Below, piece by piece: positions 32,327-41,723 of a stretch of DNA of 55,502 nt; position 1 is the stretch's first letter, and each line of letters begins with the position of its first letter. The translations under genes and the position numbers were made by a program. The notes beneath the pieces were generated by a model. The model had not been told where the DNA came from. It searched no databases and saw nothing but the letters and a program-made list of their open reading frames with translations. The stretch is from TMED14 sp038145075 (lineage in GTDB: Bacteria > Bacteroidota > Bacteroidia > Flavobacteriales > Schleiferiaceae), in assembly GCA_038145075.1 (NCBI GenBank), contig JAYQOY010000005.1, positions 1 through 55,502 of the forward strand, read 5' to 3'.

Positions 32327-35300
32327 TTAGAATTGAAGACTTAAACCACACATGAGCGTCCGTGCTTGTGGATAGAACCCATAGTCCACGCCCGCGGCGA
32401 GGACCCCGCCGAAGTTTCCTATGTCGGGATCGTAGCCCTGGTAGCCCGTCAGGGTGAAGAGGTTGTTGCCTGAGAGGTAGAGGCGAAGTTTGCGTGCACC
32501 CAGGCGCTCGGTGAGCGACTCACCCAGGGTGTAGCCCACCTGAAGATTTCGAACCCGGAGGAAGTCTCCTTTTTCTACGAAGTAATCCGAGAATACGGTA
32601 TTTCGGGTAAGGGAGGTCGTCAAGCGCGGGATGTCGTTGCTGCTACCATTGCCCGTCCAACGGCCGATGGTATAATCCAACATGTTAGCATAGGGCTGCT
32701 GGCGCTCGTAGTTGCGGATGATCTCTTGGCCCAAGGCGGCATAGAGGTTGGTGCTCACATCCAAGGCCTTAAAGCGGTAGGTGAGGTTGAGGCCAAGCGT
32801 GAAGTCGGGAATGGGAGAGCCGATTTGGGTTTTGTCCGAGTTGTCGCTGAAGTTGATAACGCCATCGCCGTTCACGTCCACGAATCGCAGGTCACCTGGG
32901 CGAGCACCGGCTTGCACCACAGGGCTGTTGTCAATTTCGGCTTGCGATTGGAAAATACCATCCGTTACAAAGCCGTGGAAATAACCGATCGGGAAGCCCG
33001 CCTCAAAGCGCGTGGCTACATTGCCGCCTACGCCAAACCCGGCGCCGGGGATAAAGTCCACGCCGTCTGGTACACGGAGGACTTTGTTCTGTAGGTACGT
33101 GACGTTGAAATTCGCCGTAAACTGGGCGGTGCGCGTAGGCTTGGTTGCGTAGCCCAGTTCCATCTCCAATCCGCGGTTGCGGACATCGCCTGCATTGATG
33201 AAGGGCGGGTAGCCGCCAGCGCTGTACGTGCCCAAAACCCCCGAAACTTCAGGCTGGAAGAGCAAATCGCTCGTACGCTTTTCAAAGGCATTGAATGTCA
33301 GGTTGAGGCTGTTGCGCACACGCAAGTCAAGACCGAGGTTGGCTTGACGCGTGGTTTCCCACTTGAGGTCTGGATTGGAGGCCCGTCCAATGGCTACGCC
33401 AGGGGTGAGCAAATCATTGAAGGGATAAACTCCCTCGCCGTTGAGCAGAGCGCGGTAGGCGAAGTTGGGAATTTGGTCGTTTCCGGCGATGCCAAAACTG
33501 GCGCGAAGCTTGGCAAAATCAACCGTGTTGGCCCAACGGTATCCGGGTTCGTCCGAAAGGATCCATGCGGCGGACAAGGCAGGGAAGACGCCCCAGCGGG
33601 CATTGGGTCCAAATTTGGAACTTCCATCGCGGCGCAGCACCCCAGAGAAGAGGTAGCGGCTCTTGTAGGCGTATTCGGCGCGGCCAAAGGCCGAAAGCAG
33701 GCGCTCCTCAAAGAAGAAGCTGCTCGCGCCATTGAGGTAGCCACCGGCTGCTTGGCTCGCGGAAATGTCGGCATACTCCCAGCTGTTGTTGGGGATATTG
33801 AAAGCCCAGGCGCCCAGTCCCTTCCCTTGGCGTGTAAAAACGCTCGTGCCGGCGGTGGCCTTCATGCTGTGGTCCTCGCCAAAGCTGCGGTCGTAGTTGA
33901 GGTAGGATTCAAACGTCAAATCGCCATACGTGTCGCGGTGCTGGTACACACTGGCGCCACGCTCCAGGCTAAAGCCCTCAGCGAGGGTCACCATGGGGGC
34001 GTCCAAATCCGCATTCACGGCCGTATTCTGCGCCTTGCCAGGACCGTACCATACCAAGGGGGAAAAGACGCGGCCGTCGACGATGGCGTAGTTGTAGTTG
34101 AAGCGCGTCGTCCAGGTGAGCGATTCGTTGAGGTCGTAGCTCAACTCTTCCTTGCCCACAAATTTGTTCACGCGGCTTTCGTTGTAGGTATTGGCCATCT
34201 GCGCGATGGGGTTGATGATATCGCTGACCAGCGCCAGGTAGCTGTAGCGACCGTCCTCTTCGACGATTGGTTCGGTCGGGTAGGCGTTAATGGTATTGTA
34301 GAGGACCGAACCAATTCCGTTCTCCGGCAAGGTTTTGCGCTCTTCATGGGTAAACAAAAAGACCGAATTCAAGCGCAGTCGGTCCGTCATGTCGGTGCTT
34401 AGATTGACACGACCGTTGTAGCGCGTAAAATTACTTTTGTCCCCGCCTACAATACCGTCCTGAGTGAAGTAGGAGCCTCCGATCGAATACGTGGTCTGGT
34501 TGGAGCTGCCGGTCGCGCTCAAGCTGTGACTTGAGGTCATGGCGTTTTGGAACACGGCGTCTTGCCAATCCGTACCAACACCCAGTGCTGTATTGGCAAA
34601 GGGCTGGTCCTGTCCACCGTTGAGGAAGGCGTTGTTTTTCAAGACCGCATATTCTTGGGCGTTGAGGAGGCCCAAACGCTTGGCCGTCTGCTGCACCCCG
34701 AGGTAGGAAGCGTACTCAAAAACGGGGGCGCCGCCCTTTTGGCCTTTTTTCGTCTCAATAAGGATGACACCATTGGCTGCCCGAACGCCAAAGATGGAGG
34801 CTGTACCGTCCTTCAAGACGTTGATGGAGGCAATGTCATTGGGGTTGAGGGCATTTAAGCCTTCTGAATCGTAGACCACGCCATCGACCAGGATAAGAGG
34901 GTCGTTGTCACCAAAGGTGCTCAGGCCGCGAATTCGGATGCTCGTAGATCCGCCGGGAGAGCCGGAATTGGTATTGATGACCACCCCAGCCACCTGGCCT
35001 TGCAAGGCTTGGTCCATACGGGGGATGTTGAGCTTGGAGATTTCTTCGCTCTTCACCACAGAGGTCGCGCCCGTGATTTCTTTTTTGGTCGATGTACCAT
35101 ACCCTGTGACGACGACTTCGCTCAAGCCCACTTGATTAGGGGTCAGGGCGATGGTCAAAGGTTGTGCAGTGGTTACTTTCAATCGTTTGCTGTCGTAGCC
35201 AAACGCTTCAACCAACAGCGAATCACCGATTCGTAGCTCTAGGTTAAACCGGCCTTGAACATCCGTACTGGTCTTGGAAGCCCCTGAAGGGAGAACCGAA

Positions 35301-35431
35301 ACGACGGCGGGAACTGGGCTGCGATCCGAGCGATCCGTCACCTGGCCGGTGAGGGTTATCGTTTGGGCCGAAGCCAAATAGGGGAGTCCTAAGAGACAAA
35401 CAAGAAGGGAGAAACGACGCATCTGCTGCAT
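32327..35431 (-). CDS. SusC/RagA family TonB-dependent transporter
   Basis: A protein of about 1034 residues. It has a signal peptide ending YLASAQ, a carboxypeptidase-regulatory-like domain (TLTGQVTDRSDRSPVPAVVS), and the motif LSEVVVTGYGTSTKKEITGA before the plug. RIRGLSTFGDNDPLILVDGV follows in the plug, and the long barrel ends RTLMCGLSLQF. Together with SusD it imports oligosaccharides, here probably beta-glucan-derived. I chose ATG 35431 (MQQMRRFSLLV), preceded 2 bases upstream by CAACTTTC; ATG 35422 is an alternative. It is the first gene of the SusC-SusD-SGBP operon. Confidence 0.95.
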   Translation of the reverse strand: MQQMRRFSLLVCLLGLPYLASAQTITLTGQVTDRSDRSPVPAVVSVLPSGASKTSTDVQGRFNLELRIGDSLLVEAFGYDSKRLKVTTAQPLTIALTPNQVGLSEVVVTGYGTSTKKEITGATSVVKSEEISKLNIPRMDQALQGQVAGVVINTNSGSPGGSTSIRIRGLSTFGDNDPLILVDGVVYDSEGLNALNPNDIASINVLKDGTASIFGVRAANGVILIETKKGQKGGAPVFEYASYLGVQQTAKRLGLLNAQEYAVLKNNAFLNGGQDQPFANTALGVGTDWQDAVFQNAMTSSHSLSATGSSNQTTYSIGGSYFTQDGIVGGDKSNFTRYNGRVNLSTDMTDRLRLNSVFLFTHEERKTLPENGIGSVLYNTINAYPTEPIVEEDGRYSYLALVSDIINPIAQMANTYNESRVNKFVGKEELSYDLNESLTWTTRFNYNYAIVDGRVFSPLVWYGPGKAQNTAVNADLDAPMVTLAEGFSLERGASVYQHRDTYGDLTFESYLNYDRSFGEDHSMKATAGTSVFTRQGKGLGAWAFNIPNNSWEYADISASQAAGGYLNGASSFFFEERLLSAFGRAEYAYKSRYLFSGVLRRDGSSKFGPNARWGVFPALSAAWILSDEPGYRWANTVDFAKLRASFGIAGNDQIPNFAYRALLNGEGVYPFNDLLTPGVAIGRASNPDLKWETTRQANLGLDLRVRNSLNLTFNAFEKRTSDLLFQPEVSGVLGTYSAGGYPPFINAGDVRNRGLEMELGYATKPTRTAQFTANFNVTYLQNKVLRVPDGVDFIPGAGFGVGGNVATRFEAGFPIGYFHGFVTDGIFQSQAEIDNSPVVQAGARPGDLRFVDVNGDGVINFSDNSDKTQIGSPIPDFTLGLNLTYRFKALDVSTNLYAALGQEIIRNYERQQPYANMLDYTIGRWTGNGSSNDIPRLTTSLTRNTVFSDYFVEKGDFLRVRNLQVGYTLGESLTERLGARKLRLYLSGNNLFTLTGYQGYDPDIGNFGGVLAAGVDYGFYPQARTLMCGLSLQF

Positions 35432-35478
35432 GGGAAAGTTGAATAGGTGGAACGATTCCATCGGGGGGAAAGAAAGAA

Positions 35479-35510
35479 GGCCCGGGCTTTCGCGCCGGGC
35501 CCACCCTTCT
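35479..35510 (-). terminator. Terminator after the CBM-T9SS gene
   Basis: A GC-rich hairpin (GGCCCGG.. / ..CCGGGCC, 35479-35501) is followed on the minus strand by CTTCTTTCTTTCC. It separates the minus-strand gene at 35526-36515 from SusC. Confidence 0.65.
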
Positions 35511-35525
35511 CAACAAAGTGTCACC

Positions 35526-36515
35526 TTAGTGACGAATAGCAAGCTTTTCAACAGCTTCACCGGCCTCGCTGCTAACGCGAACCATGTAGATGCCATTGGC
35601 CAAAGTAGCCGTAGAAACTTCGTTCTGACCTTCGGTCAAGTCGCCGCTAGCCACCACTTGGCCAGAAAGCGAAACGATAGCAAAACGACCGCTCGTAGCG
35701 TTCAAAGCGATGTTGACGTTGTCGTTTGCAGGGTTTGGAGCGATGGTCATGACATTAGCCACTTCCTCGTCCATACCGATGCCGGAACATGCCGTGCAAG
35801 AACCCCAGCAAACTGCATCCAAGGTGTCGTTGGCCGTGATAACCAATACACGGTTGGTGTAGGTGGTGTTGCCGTTGGTACAAGGTGCAGTGGGATCGTT
35901 CATTTCCTGACCGGTCCAGTTGTCGTGCGAAAACTTGTACTCTACCGTGTCACCGATAGGCAAGGTGATTTCCTTTTCCCAGATGTTGTCGCCGTCTGCG
36001 TCAGACATCGCTGCGCAGTTTCCACACCATCCGTTGAAGGTGCCGTTGACCTCAGGGGTGGTGAAGCTACCGGTGTACAAGCTCATGTCCACACGGAAAA
36101 CGATGTTTGCCGTGGTGGGGCCTGTTCCACCACAAGGGTCGCAAGAACCCCAGCAAACAGGGGAAAGGGTCGTAGCCGCAGCTGGAACAATCAATACGCG
36201 GTTGGTGTAGGTAGTGTTCCCGTTGGTGCAAGACGCGGTAGGATCGTTCTGTTCCTGACCCGTCCAGTTGTCGTGCGAGAATTTGTATTCAACGGTGTCG
36301 CCAGCGGTCAAACCGATGGTTACTTCCCAAATGTTGTCGCCGTTAGCATCGGTCATCGCCGCGCAGTTGCCACACCATCCGTTAAAGGTGCCGTTTACTT
36401 CAGGAGTGGTGAACGTACCGCTGTACTGGTTCATGTCCACTTGGAAGGTGACTTGAGTCTGCGCAAAAGCAGTACCCAAAATCGCCATAGCCAAAAGCGT
36501 AAGTGTTTTTTTCAT
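35526..36515 (-). CDS. Secreted protein with two carbohydrate-binding-like repeats and T9SS tail
   Basis: A protein of 329 residues with a signal peptide (1-18). Two nearly identical domains follow, at 22-129 and 138-243. Each contains TTPEVNGTFNGWCGNC, GDNIWE, DTVEYKFSHDNWTGQE, CTNGNTTYTNRVL and a closing CWGSC, and looks like a CBM20/48-type starch- or glycogen-binding-like fold with several Cys. Residues 255-329 (MTIAPNPANDNVNI .. GIYMVRVSSEAG) form a T9SS type A sorting domain. The likely role is glycan binding at the cell surface or in the medium. It sits between the two arms of the utilisation locus. Confidence 0.85.
   Translation of the reverse strand: MKKTLTLLAMAILGTAFAQTQVTFQVDMNQYSGTFTTPEVNGTFNGWCGNCAAMTDANGDNIWEVTIGLTAGDTVEYKFSHDNWTGQEQNDPTASCTNGNTTYTNRVLIVPAAATTLSPVCWGSCDPCGGTGPTTANIVFRVDMSLYTGSFTTPEVNGTFNGWCGNCAAMSDADGDNIWEKEITLPIGDTVEYKFSHDNWTGQEMNDPTAPCTNGNTTYTNRVLVITANDTLDAVCWGSCTACSGIGMDEEVANVMTIAPNPANDNVNIALNATSGRFAIVSLSGQVVASGDLTEGQNEVSTATLANGIYMVRVSSEAGEAVEKLAIRH
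35787..36104 (-). repeat. Intragenic repeat unit 2
   Basis: This segment encodes the second carbohydrate-binding-like domain (residues 138-243). It is closely similar to 36129-36452 in DNA and protein, including the same ATGTCC-flanked and ATCCGTT segments, which points to recent duplication or gene conversion. Confidence 0.8.
36129..36452 (-). repeat. Intragenic repeat unit 1
   Basis: This segment encodes the first carbohydrate-binding-like domain (residues 22-129) of the secreted T9SS protein. See the second unit at 35787-36104. Confidence 0.8.
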
Positions 36516-36617
36516 GTTTTAAGTGTTGGTTTTGAATAATGGTACTTAGGACAATAATACGACAATTATACGTAGAAATTGTTTTTTGTACTATAACTTG
36601 CCGAGAAATTTCCAGAC

Positions 36618-36625
36618 TATCTTAT
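36618..36625 (+). promoter_or_regulatory. Possible -7 element of the glycan operon
   Basis: TATCTTAT matches TAnnTT at the first positions and lies 5 bases before the ATG at 36631, the same spacing as other elements in this window. An AT-rich stretch with TTGTTTTTTG lies upstream. Confidence 0.35.
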
Positions 36626-36630
36626 TACCC

Positions 36631-38019
36631 ATGAAAATCCGTTTGGTTCATCCAAGCATAGAAAAAGGTTGGAATTGCTTGGCCTTGATGCTATTGGCGG
36701 CCTTGGGGCTGCAGGCCCAGACGGGCCCCGTCCACACAAGTGTAGAACAGACAGCAGATGGCTCCTACACCCTGGTGCGCGACGGACAACCCTATTACGT
36801 GCGCGGCGCCGGAGGTATTGAGTACATTGGGGATGTAGCCCGTTTTGGCGGCAACAGTATTCGGACCTGGAGCCATGACAACGCCAAGGAAATCCTGGAT
36901 GAAGCCCACAAATACGGTATTACGGTCATGATGGGGCTCTGGGTGCAGCACGAGCGCCATGGATTTGACTACGATAACGAGGCTCGCGTGCAGTCCCAGC
37001 TGAAGATGTTCAGCACGGTTATTGACGATTTGAAGGACCATCCTGCCTTGTTGGCCTGGTCGGTCGGCAACGAAGTAGACCTGAATTACAGTAACACGAA
37101 GGTGTGGTATGCGGTGGAGGCCATCGCCGCCATGATTCAAGAGAAGGATCCACACCATCCCGTCACGACCATTACTGCAGGTTTAGATTCGACCGAGGTC
37201 TTCTTGATCAAGGAGCGTTGCCCGTCTTTAGATTTCTACGGTATCAATACCTACGGCGATTTAGATAAAGTGCCGGACCAAATTGAACGCTTCGGCTGGA
37301 CCGGCCCCTACATGATTACCGAATGGGGTCCCAACGGCCACTGGGAAGTGCCACGGGCCACCTGGGGTGCCCCTATCGAGCAAACTTCGGGTAGCAAAGC
37401 GGCCGGCTACAGCCGTCGTTACGTGGACAAGATTTACGCTAAGCGCCGAACCTGCCTGGGTTCCTATGCCTTCCTATGGGGCCAAAAGCAAGAAACCACC
37501 CAAACTTGGTACGGCCTTCACATGGAATCGGGCAAGCCCACGGAAACGCTTTGGGGCGTGAGCCAAGTCTGGCAAGGCCATTTCGCCGAAGCAGACCGCA
37601 CACCCGCCCCCGTCTCCGTCACGGCCATGGGCTCGACGCCCCCGATCCTCCAAGCCGGTGAAAAAGTGGCCATTCCCTACGATGCAGCGGTCGCCGATCG
37701 CGTGAAGAGCGCCAAGGTGTGGTACGAAATCCTCCCGGAAAGCACCGACATCAAGTCAGGTGGAGATGCGGAAAACCGTCCCCCAAGTATCGCGTACAAA
37801 TCTTTAGGCCGCCTCAAGCCCGGCACCTACCGAGGGGAGCCACTAGCCTTCCGAGTGCCCAGCAAACCAGGGGCCTACCGAATCTTTGTCTACCTAGAGG
37901 CCGAGGGCTTCGTGGCCTACGGCAACTTGCCTTTCTTCGTTGAACCCCGCAAAGCCAACCAGCGCCCAAGTCGCCCTGTGGAATTGGCCAAATTGCCTCT
38001 AACGGCCGTTGCCCCATGA
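36631..38019 (+). CDS. Clan GH-A glycoside hydrolase (GH2/GH5/GH158-like)
   Basis: A secreted protein of 462 residues with a signal peptide ending GLQAQ (about 30). A TIM-barrel domain follows (about 35-325), with NSIRTWSHDNAKE, the acid/base E148 after N147 (WSVGNEVD) and the nucleophile E231 (MITEWGPNGH), the clan GH-A arrangement. The C-terminal 115 residues form a beta-sandwich (PAPVSVTAMGSTPPILQAGE). The exact family cannot be set by eye. GH158 or a GH5/GH2-type beta-1,3-glucanase would fit the neighbourhood. It is the first gene of a seven-gene operon and overlaps the next by 4 bases. The start at 36631 rather than 36586 is based on the signal peptide and the promoter. Confidence 0.82.
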   Translation: MKIRLVHPSIEKGWNCLALMLLAALGLQAQTGPVHTSVEQTADGSYTLVRDGQPYYVRGAGGIEYIGDVARFGGNSIRTWSHDNAKEILDEAHKYGITVMMGLWVQHERHGFDYDNEARVQSQLKMFSTVIDDLKDHPALLAWSVGNEVDLNYSNTKVWYAVEAIAAMIQEKDPHHPVTTITAGLDSTEVFLIKERCPSLDFYGINTYGDLDKVPDQIERFGWTGPYMITEWGPNGHWEVPRATWGAPIEQTSGSKAAGYSRRYVDKIYAKRRTCLGSYAFLWGQKQETTQTWYGLHMESGKPTETLWGVSQVWQGHFAEADRTPAPVSVTAMGSTPPILQAGEKVAIPYDAAVADRVKSAKVWYEILPESTDIKSGGDAENRPPSIAYKSLGRLKPGTYRGEPLAFRVPSKPGAYRIFVYLEAEGFVAYGNLPFFVEPRKANQRPSRPVELAKLPLTAVAP

Positions 38020-40016
38020 GAACGACCTGGACCTGGCCCCTTTTGGCCCTAGCGCTTTCCGTGGGTAGCGCGCAGGCTCAAATCGCGGACCCCGAGGAGC
38101 TCCAAACCGATGAGGCCATTGTGGAACCTTCGGTGAGCAAGACCCATGTGGACCCTACCCGGGAGTATATATTCAACGACTTAAGAGGCCCATTCGGATC
38201 CTTCCCCAAAATGGAGCCCTCGCGGCTTCGTTCCGTAAATGCAGGGGGCTACTACCGCTACTTCATGGACTACCGCTATTTGCCCGGTGGTTTTGAAGCC
38301 GTGGCGGGCTATCCCTTGCCCGAACGCGACATCTTCATTGGCGACGACAGCCAATTGCCACAGTTCATGCTAAACATCAGTGGCAAAGCAGGGAAAGGCG
38401 CCACCTGGGGCATGGACCTCTTTGCCTTTCAGTTTCTGGAGGGCAATGTGGCCTCCGTTTACAGCCTCCCTGTAACAGACAGCTTGCTGGGAAACTACGA
38501 CGCGCCTTTGAAGCAGCCTCGCATCGGTGGACAGATGAACATGCTTTTGGGCATGAACCTCTACAGCACGGTAGTAACACCCCTGGGAGGCTTGGGCGTG
38601 CGCCTGGGCGGTATTCACTGGTACGAGCTGACTGAACTCACCATGGGCGCCTACATCGGCTACAACCGGTACATGCTCTTTGACCGCAATCCTTGGGACC
38701 CCATTGGCCTGAGTCCTTTTGAGCGCTACAACAACTACGTGAGCAGCGGCCAGGTCAGTCAGGAACAGCGCTGGGGCAAGCGCGCCTTTCAGGGCGGTAT
38801 CCTCGAGATGCTAGGGCTTCCCCATGGGCAGCAAGTCAAAGTGCTCCTTGGCAAGAACGAGCAGAACGGTGGTTTTGATCCCCGTCCCAACGGGGCTTTT
38901 GCGGGTCAGTACGTGAAGGCGGTGGGCGAGCGGTGGACGCTTTCGGCCCAAAGCATGAACCAGCAGGCCTACCAGGATTCCATGCTGCAACAGCCCTTTG
39001 GTTCCTACATGCACACCGGAAAGGTGGCATACCGCCACGGCGCTTGGATGGGCTACGCGGAGTCAGGCTGGAGTGGCTATTACTCCGAAGACTACGGTCG
39101 TGTTCAAGGGCTAGCCGCGCAAGGACGTTTGATGTACCAACCCAAGAAGGCCTGGGATGCCCAAGCACATGCCTACTATATCAGCCCGGATGCGATTAAC
39201 AATGCCGGTGCCATCGTGAACGGAGCGATTAACGAAGCCTCCATCAACAGCATCCCCGCGGGGCAAGCGGGCAGTTCGGCCGTATTGCAGCCCACGGGCA
39301 CGTCCTTGTTGGGCTTTGGACAGTTGGCCAACAACCGAACAGGTTTGGACCTGAACTGGGCCTACCACCCCAAAAACCTCTACGTCAACCTGGGCTACAG
39401 CTTCTCACGCGAAATAGAAGGGGGGAGTAGCAGCTTGTCTTTTGGGCACCCGGTGAATGCACTAACCCGCAGCCGCTTTTGGCGCTGGCAGTTTCCCGCA
39501 GGTGTGGGCCCGTACAACCGCACCAACGTTGTTTTCCGGAATACGTACGACAAGATTGGCTTAGCCGTGACGCAAGAGAATCCCTTGCACTTCAGCCAAT
39601 GGGAAATTCAGGCCTTGCACCGTCAACGCACCGGCAACAAGGTTTGGATCTTCAATCACTTGCTTCGTGCCCACAGCATTCAGCAGGCCTGGAGCCCCTT
39701 GTATATGGCGGCAGATGCGCTCTTGCGTCAGTATTCTTTTGAAAACGAAGCCTATCTGATGTGGAATGAACACCTCACGCTAGTGGCCATGGCCTCGGCG
39801 GATGCCACCTTGGGCAATCTGCAAACCATGGTCAATGCAGAAGGCCGTCCCTTGGATCAGCGCGGCTACGCCTATGGCTTTGGGGCCGATATTTGGGCCA
39901 CCAAAGACGTGAGTTTTTACCTGCGCCACAAATGGTTTGGCTTTACCGACCAAAGCTTCACATTGGATACCTACCAGGGAACCGAAACCACTCTTGAACT
40001 GAAACTGCTCTTCTAA
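38016..40016 (+). CDS. Outer-membrane beta-barrel protein of unknown family (1)
   Basis: A protein of 666 residues with a signal peptide (1-22, SVGSAQAQ). The rest is rich in alternating aromatic and polar strands (GGYYRYFMDYRYLPGG, LYVNLGYSFSREIEGG, DVSFYLRHKWFGFTD) and ends LELKLLF, a typical outer-membrane assembly signal. No carboxypeptidase-regulatory or plug domain is present, so it is not TonB-dependent. I do not recognise the family. It overlaps the GH-A gene by 4 bases and its stop is immediately followed by the ATG of the next barrel gene. It may form a pore or scaffold for glycan handling. Confidence 0.7.
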   Translation: MRTTWTWPLLALALSVGSAQAQIADPEELQTDEAIVEPSVSKTHVDPTREYIFNDLRGPFGSFPKMEPSRLRSVNAGGYYRYFMDYRYLPGGFEAVAGYPLPERDIFIGDDSQLPQFMLNISGKAGKGATWGMDLFAFQFLEGNVASVYSLPVTDSLLGNYDAPLKQPRIGGQMNMLLGMNLYSTVVTPLGGLGVRLGGIHWYELTELTMGAYIGYNRYMLFDRNPWDPIGLSPFERYNNYVSSGQVSQEQRWGKRAFQGGILEMLGLPHGQQVKVLLGKNEQNGGFDPRPNGAFAGQYVKAVGERWTLSAQSMNQQAYQDSMLQQPFGSYMHTGKVAYRHGAWMGYAESGWSGYYSEDYGRVQGLAAQGRLMYQPKKAWDAQAHAYYISPDAINNAGAIVNGAINEASINSIPAGQAGSSAVLQPTGTSLLGFGQLANNRTGLDLNWAYHPKNLYVNLGYSFSREIEGGSSSLSFGHPVNALTRSRFWRWQFPAGVGPYNRTNVVFRNTYDKIGLAVTQENPLHFSQWEIQALHRQRTGNKVWIFNHLLRAHSIQQAWSPLYMAADALLRQYSFENEAYLMWNEHLTLVAMASADATLGNLQTMVNAEGRPLDQRGYAYGFGADIWATKDVSFYLRHKWFGFTDQSFTLDTYQGTETTLELKLLF

Positions 40017-41723
40017 ATGAACGCATTGAAATACCCCTTGTGCCTCATTGCCTGTTTGACCTTGCCGCTAGCGACGGTCGCACAAGATTACCAACCTAAA
40101 TTTTCGCTGACGGGCAAAGCGCGCGGGGTCTACTTCGCAGACCGATACAGCGGTGCGGGCGATACCGTGACCTCCCCACGCAGCAATAGTGGCCACGTCA
40201 TGGCCGACTTGGGCATGCGACTGCGCCCCAACCCTTCGACGGAGGTCTTGGCGATGGTCCGCGTGCGCAATGATTACGGCGGCTTCTGGGGGTCTGGCGT
40301 CACCTTTGACTTGCGTCAATTGCAAGTGAAGGGCCTGATTCAAGACCGTATCCGCTACACCTTGGGCGATGTAGACTACGCCTTGACGCCCTTCACGTTT
40401 CACCGACCTGGTCCATTAATGGCGGGCATCTTGCCTTCGGGTATGGCACAGCTGCAAAAGAACCTCGCAGGCTACGATGCCTTTATTTCCGGCAACGATA
40501 CCTGGCGTCAGCAGGGCGGAGTGGTGGAATTCCGAACCGACTTCGCCCGTGGGCCTCGCTACGCGGACCATTCCGCCTTTGCCTTCCGCCAGCGCGCAGG
40601 ATTTAGCGGACAGGCGACAGAGAGCTGGGCTTTTGGAGGGCGGACGCTCTGGACCTTGAACGATCCCTCGCCCTTGACTCCATGGGTAAAGGTTGGACTG
40701 AATTACGTGGGCATCCAAGAATTGGCGGGCACCTCAGCCGCCACCGACCTCTATGGCAACCACGTGCTGACCGGGGATTTTCACATTGTCAAGCCAAGCC
40801 GGTGGCGACTCCAGGGCGAACTGGGCTCCTCAGCCACGCAATGGGTGAGCGGGGACCAAGATGCCGACTACATGATCGATATAAAAGGGGTGTACTGGCT
40901 GAAAGAACTCGGCATGAGCACCGCGGCTTCCCTACGATACACCGAGGTGGGCCCGGATTTCTACAGCCCAACGGCCCAAACCACGCCCAACATCTCAGGC
41001 CTAGCGCCGGCGGCTTTCACGCGCATTGGCAACAGCAAAAGCGTGCGTACCTGGACCTACCTGGATCTCTTCCGTGAAAGCAACCTCTACCGCTACCGCT
41101 GGAACTCTACCTTGGGCAGCGATAACAACACCTATTTGATTCTGGATCCTAAGGGCTTGGCGACCCCCAACCGCCGCCGTGTAACCGCCGATTTTGCAGG
41201 CAAGGCGTTGGGTATTTTCTACAAGGTGGAAGGCGTTTGGGCCCAAGAAATCCGCGGCCAAGGCACGGATGTGCTCACCCAGTTTTCCCGTGTGGACCTG
41301 GATCTGCGCTGGCCTTGTCGTATGGGCTACGGGGTGGAATTCCGCGGCTTGATTCGCGACCAGCGGGCATGGCGAACCAACGTGGGGGACGATGTTCCTA
41401 ACACGTCCTACCGCCTGCCATGGACGAGCTGGAGCGCAAAGGCGTATTTGAATTCGGACCAAACCTTCTCGGTGGAAGGTGGCCTGTTGACGTTGGGCCA
41501 CGGCGGTTTTGCCTATGACATTATCCGGAATGCAGAGAATACGGTGTTGGACATTCGGGGCGGTGAACGCTCCCACCAAGAGCTGCTTCCCAACCTCTGC
41601 CTGAACTATGCCAGCAGCGAACAATCCACGCTCACCCTTGGTTGGTTGGGCAGCTATGTTAAAACCCTGGATGCGAACTATTCCATCCAAAATCTCTACG
41701 TGCTCTATGCCATTACGTTCTAA
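40017..41723 (+). CDS. Outer-membrane beta-barrel protein of unknown family (2)
   Basis: A protein of 568 residues with a signal peptide (1-22, LPLATVAQ). The body is strand-rich (FSLTGKARGVYFADRYSG, RIRYTLGDVDYALTPF, YRYRWNSTLGSDNNTYLILD) and ends IQNLYVLYAITF, as in outer-membrane barrels. It resembles porin-like proteins in general shape but shows no motif I can assign. Its ATG follows the stop of barrel 1 with no gap, and its 3' end overlaps the next lipoprotein gene by 17 bases. A joint function with barrel 1 is likely. Confidence 0.7.
   Translation: MNALKYPLCLIACLTLPLATVAQDYQPKFSLTGKARGVYFADRYSGAGDTVTSPRSNSGHVMADLGMRLRPNPSTEVLAMVRVRNDYGGFWGSGVTFDLRQLQVKGLIQDRIRYTLGDVDYALTPFTFHRPGPLMAGILPSGMAQLQKNLAGYDAFISGNDTWRQQGGVVEFRTDFARGPRYADHSAFAFRQRAGFSGQATESWAFGGRTLWTLNDPSPLTPWVKVGLNYVGIQELAGTSAATDLYGNHVLTGDFHIVKPSRWRLQGELGSSATQWVSGDQDADYMIDIKGVYWLKELGMSTAASLRYTEVGPDFYSPTAQTTPNISGLAPAAFTRIGNSKSVRTWTYLDLFRESNLYRYRWNSTLGSDNNTYLILDPKGLATPNRRRVTADFAGKALGIFYKVEGVWAQEIRGQGTDVLTQFSRVDLDLRWPCRMGYGVEFRGLIRDQRAWRTNVGDDVPNTSYRLPWTSWSAKAYLNSDQTFSVEGGLLTLGHGGFAYDIIRNAENTVLDIRGGERSHQELLPNLCLNYASSEQSTLTLGWLGSYVKTLDANYSIQNLYVLYAITF

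Noticed and set aside
33344..34402. Plus-strand ORF of 352 codons
   Set aside because: It is antisense to SusC, with no signal peptide or known motif.
35787..36452. Possible CRISPR-like repeat structure
   Set aside because: There are only two long units in frame inside one gene; no short repeat-spacer pattern exists here or elsewhere in the window.
35430..36539. Plus-strand ORF of 369 codons
   Set aside because: It is antisense to the duplicated carbohydrate-binding gene; its internal repetition is inherited from that gene.
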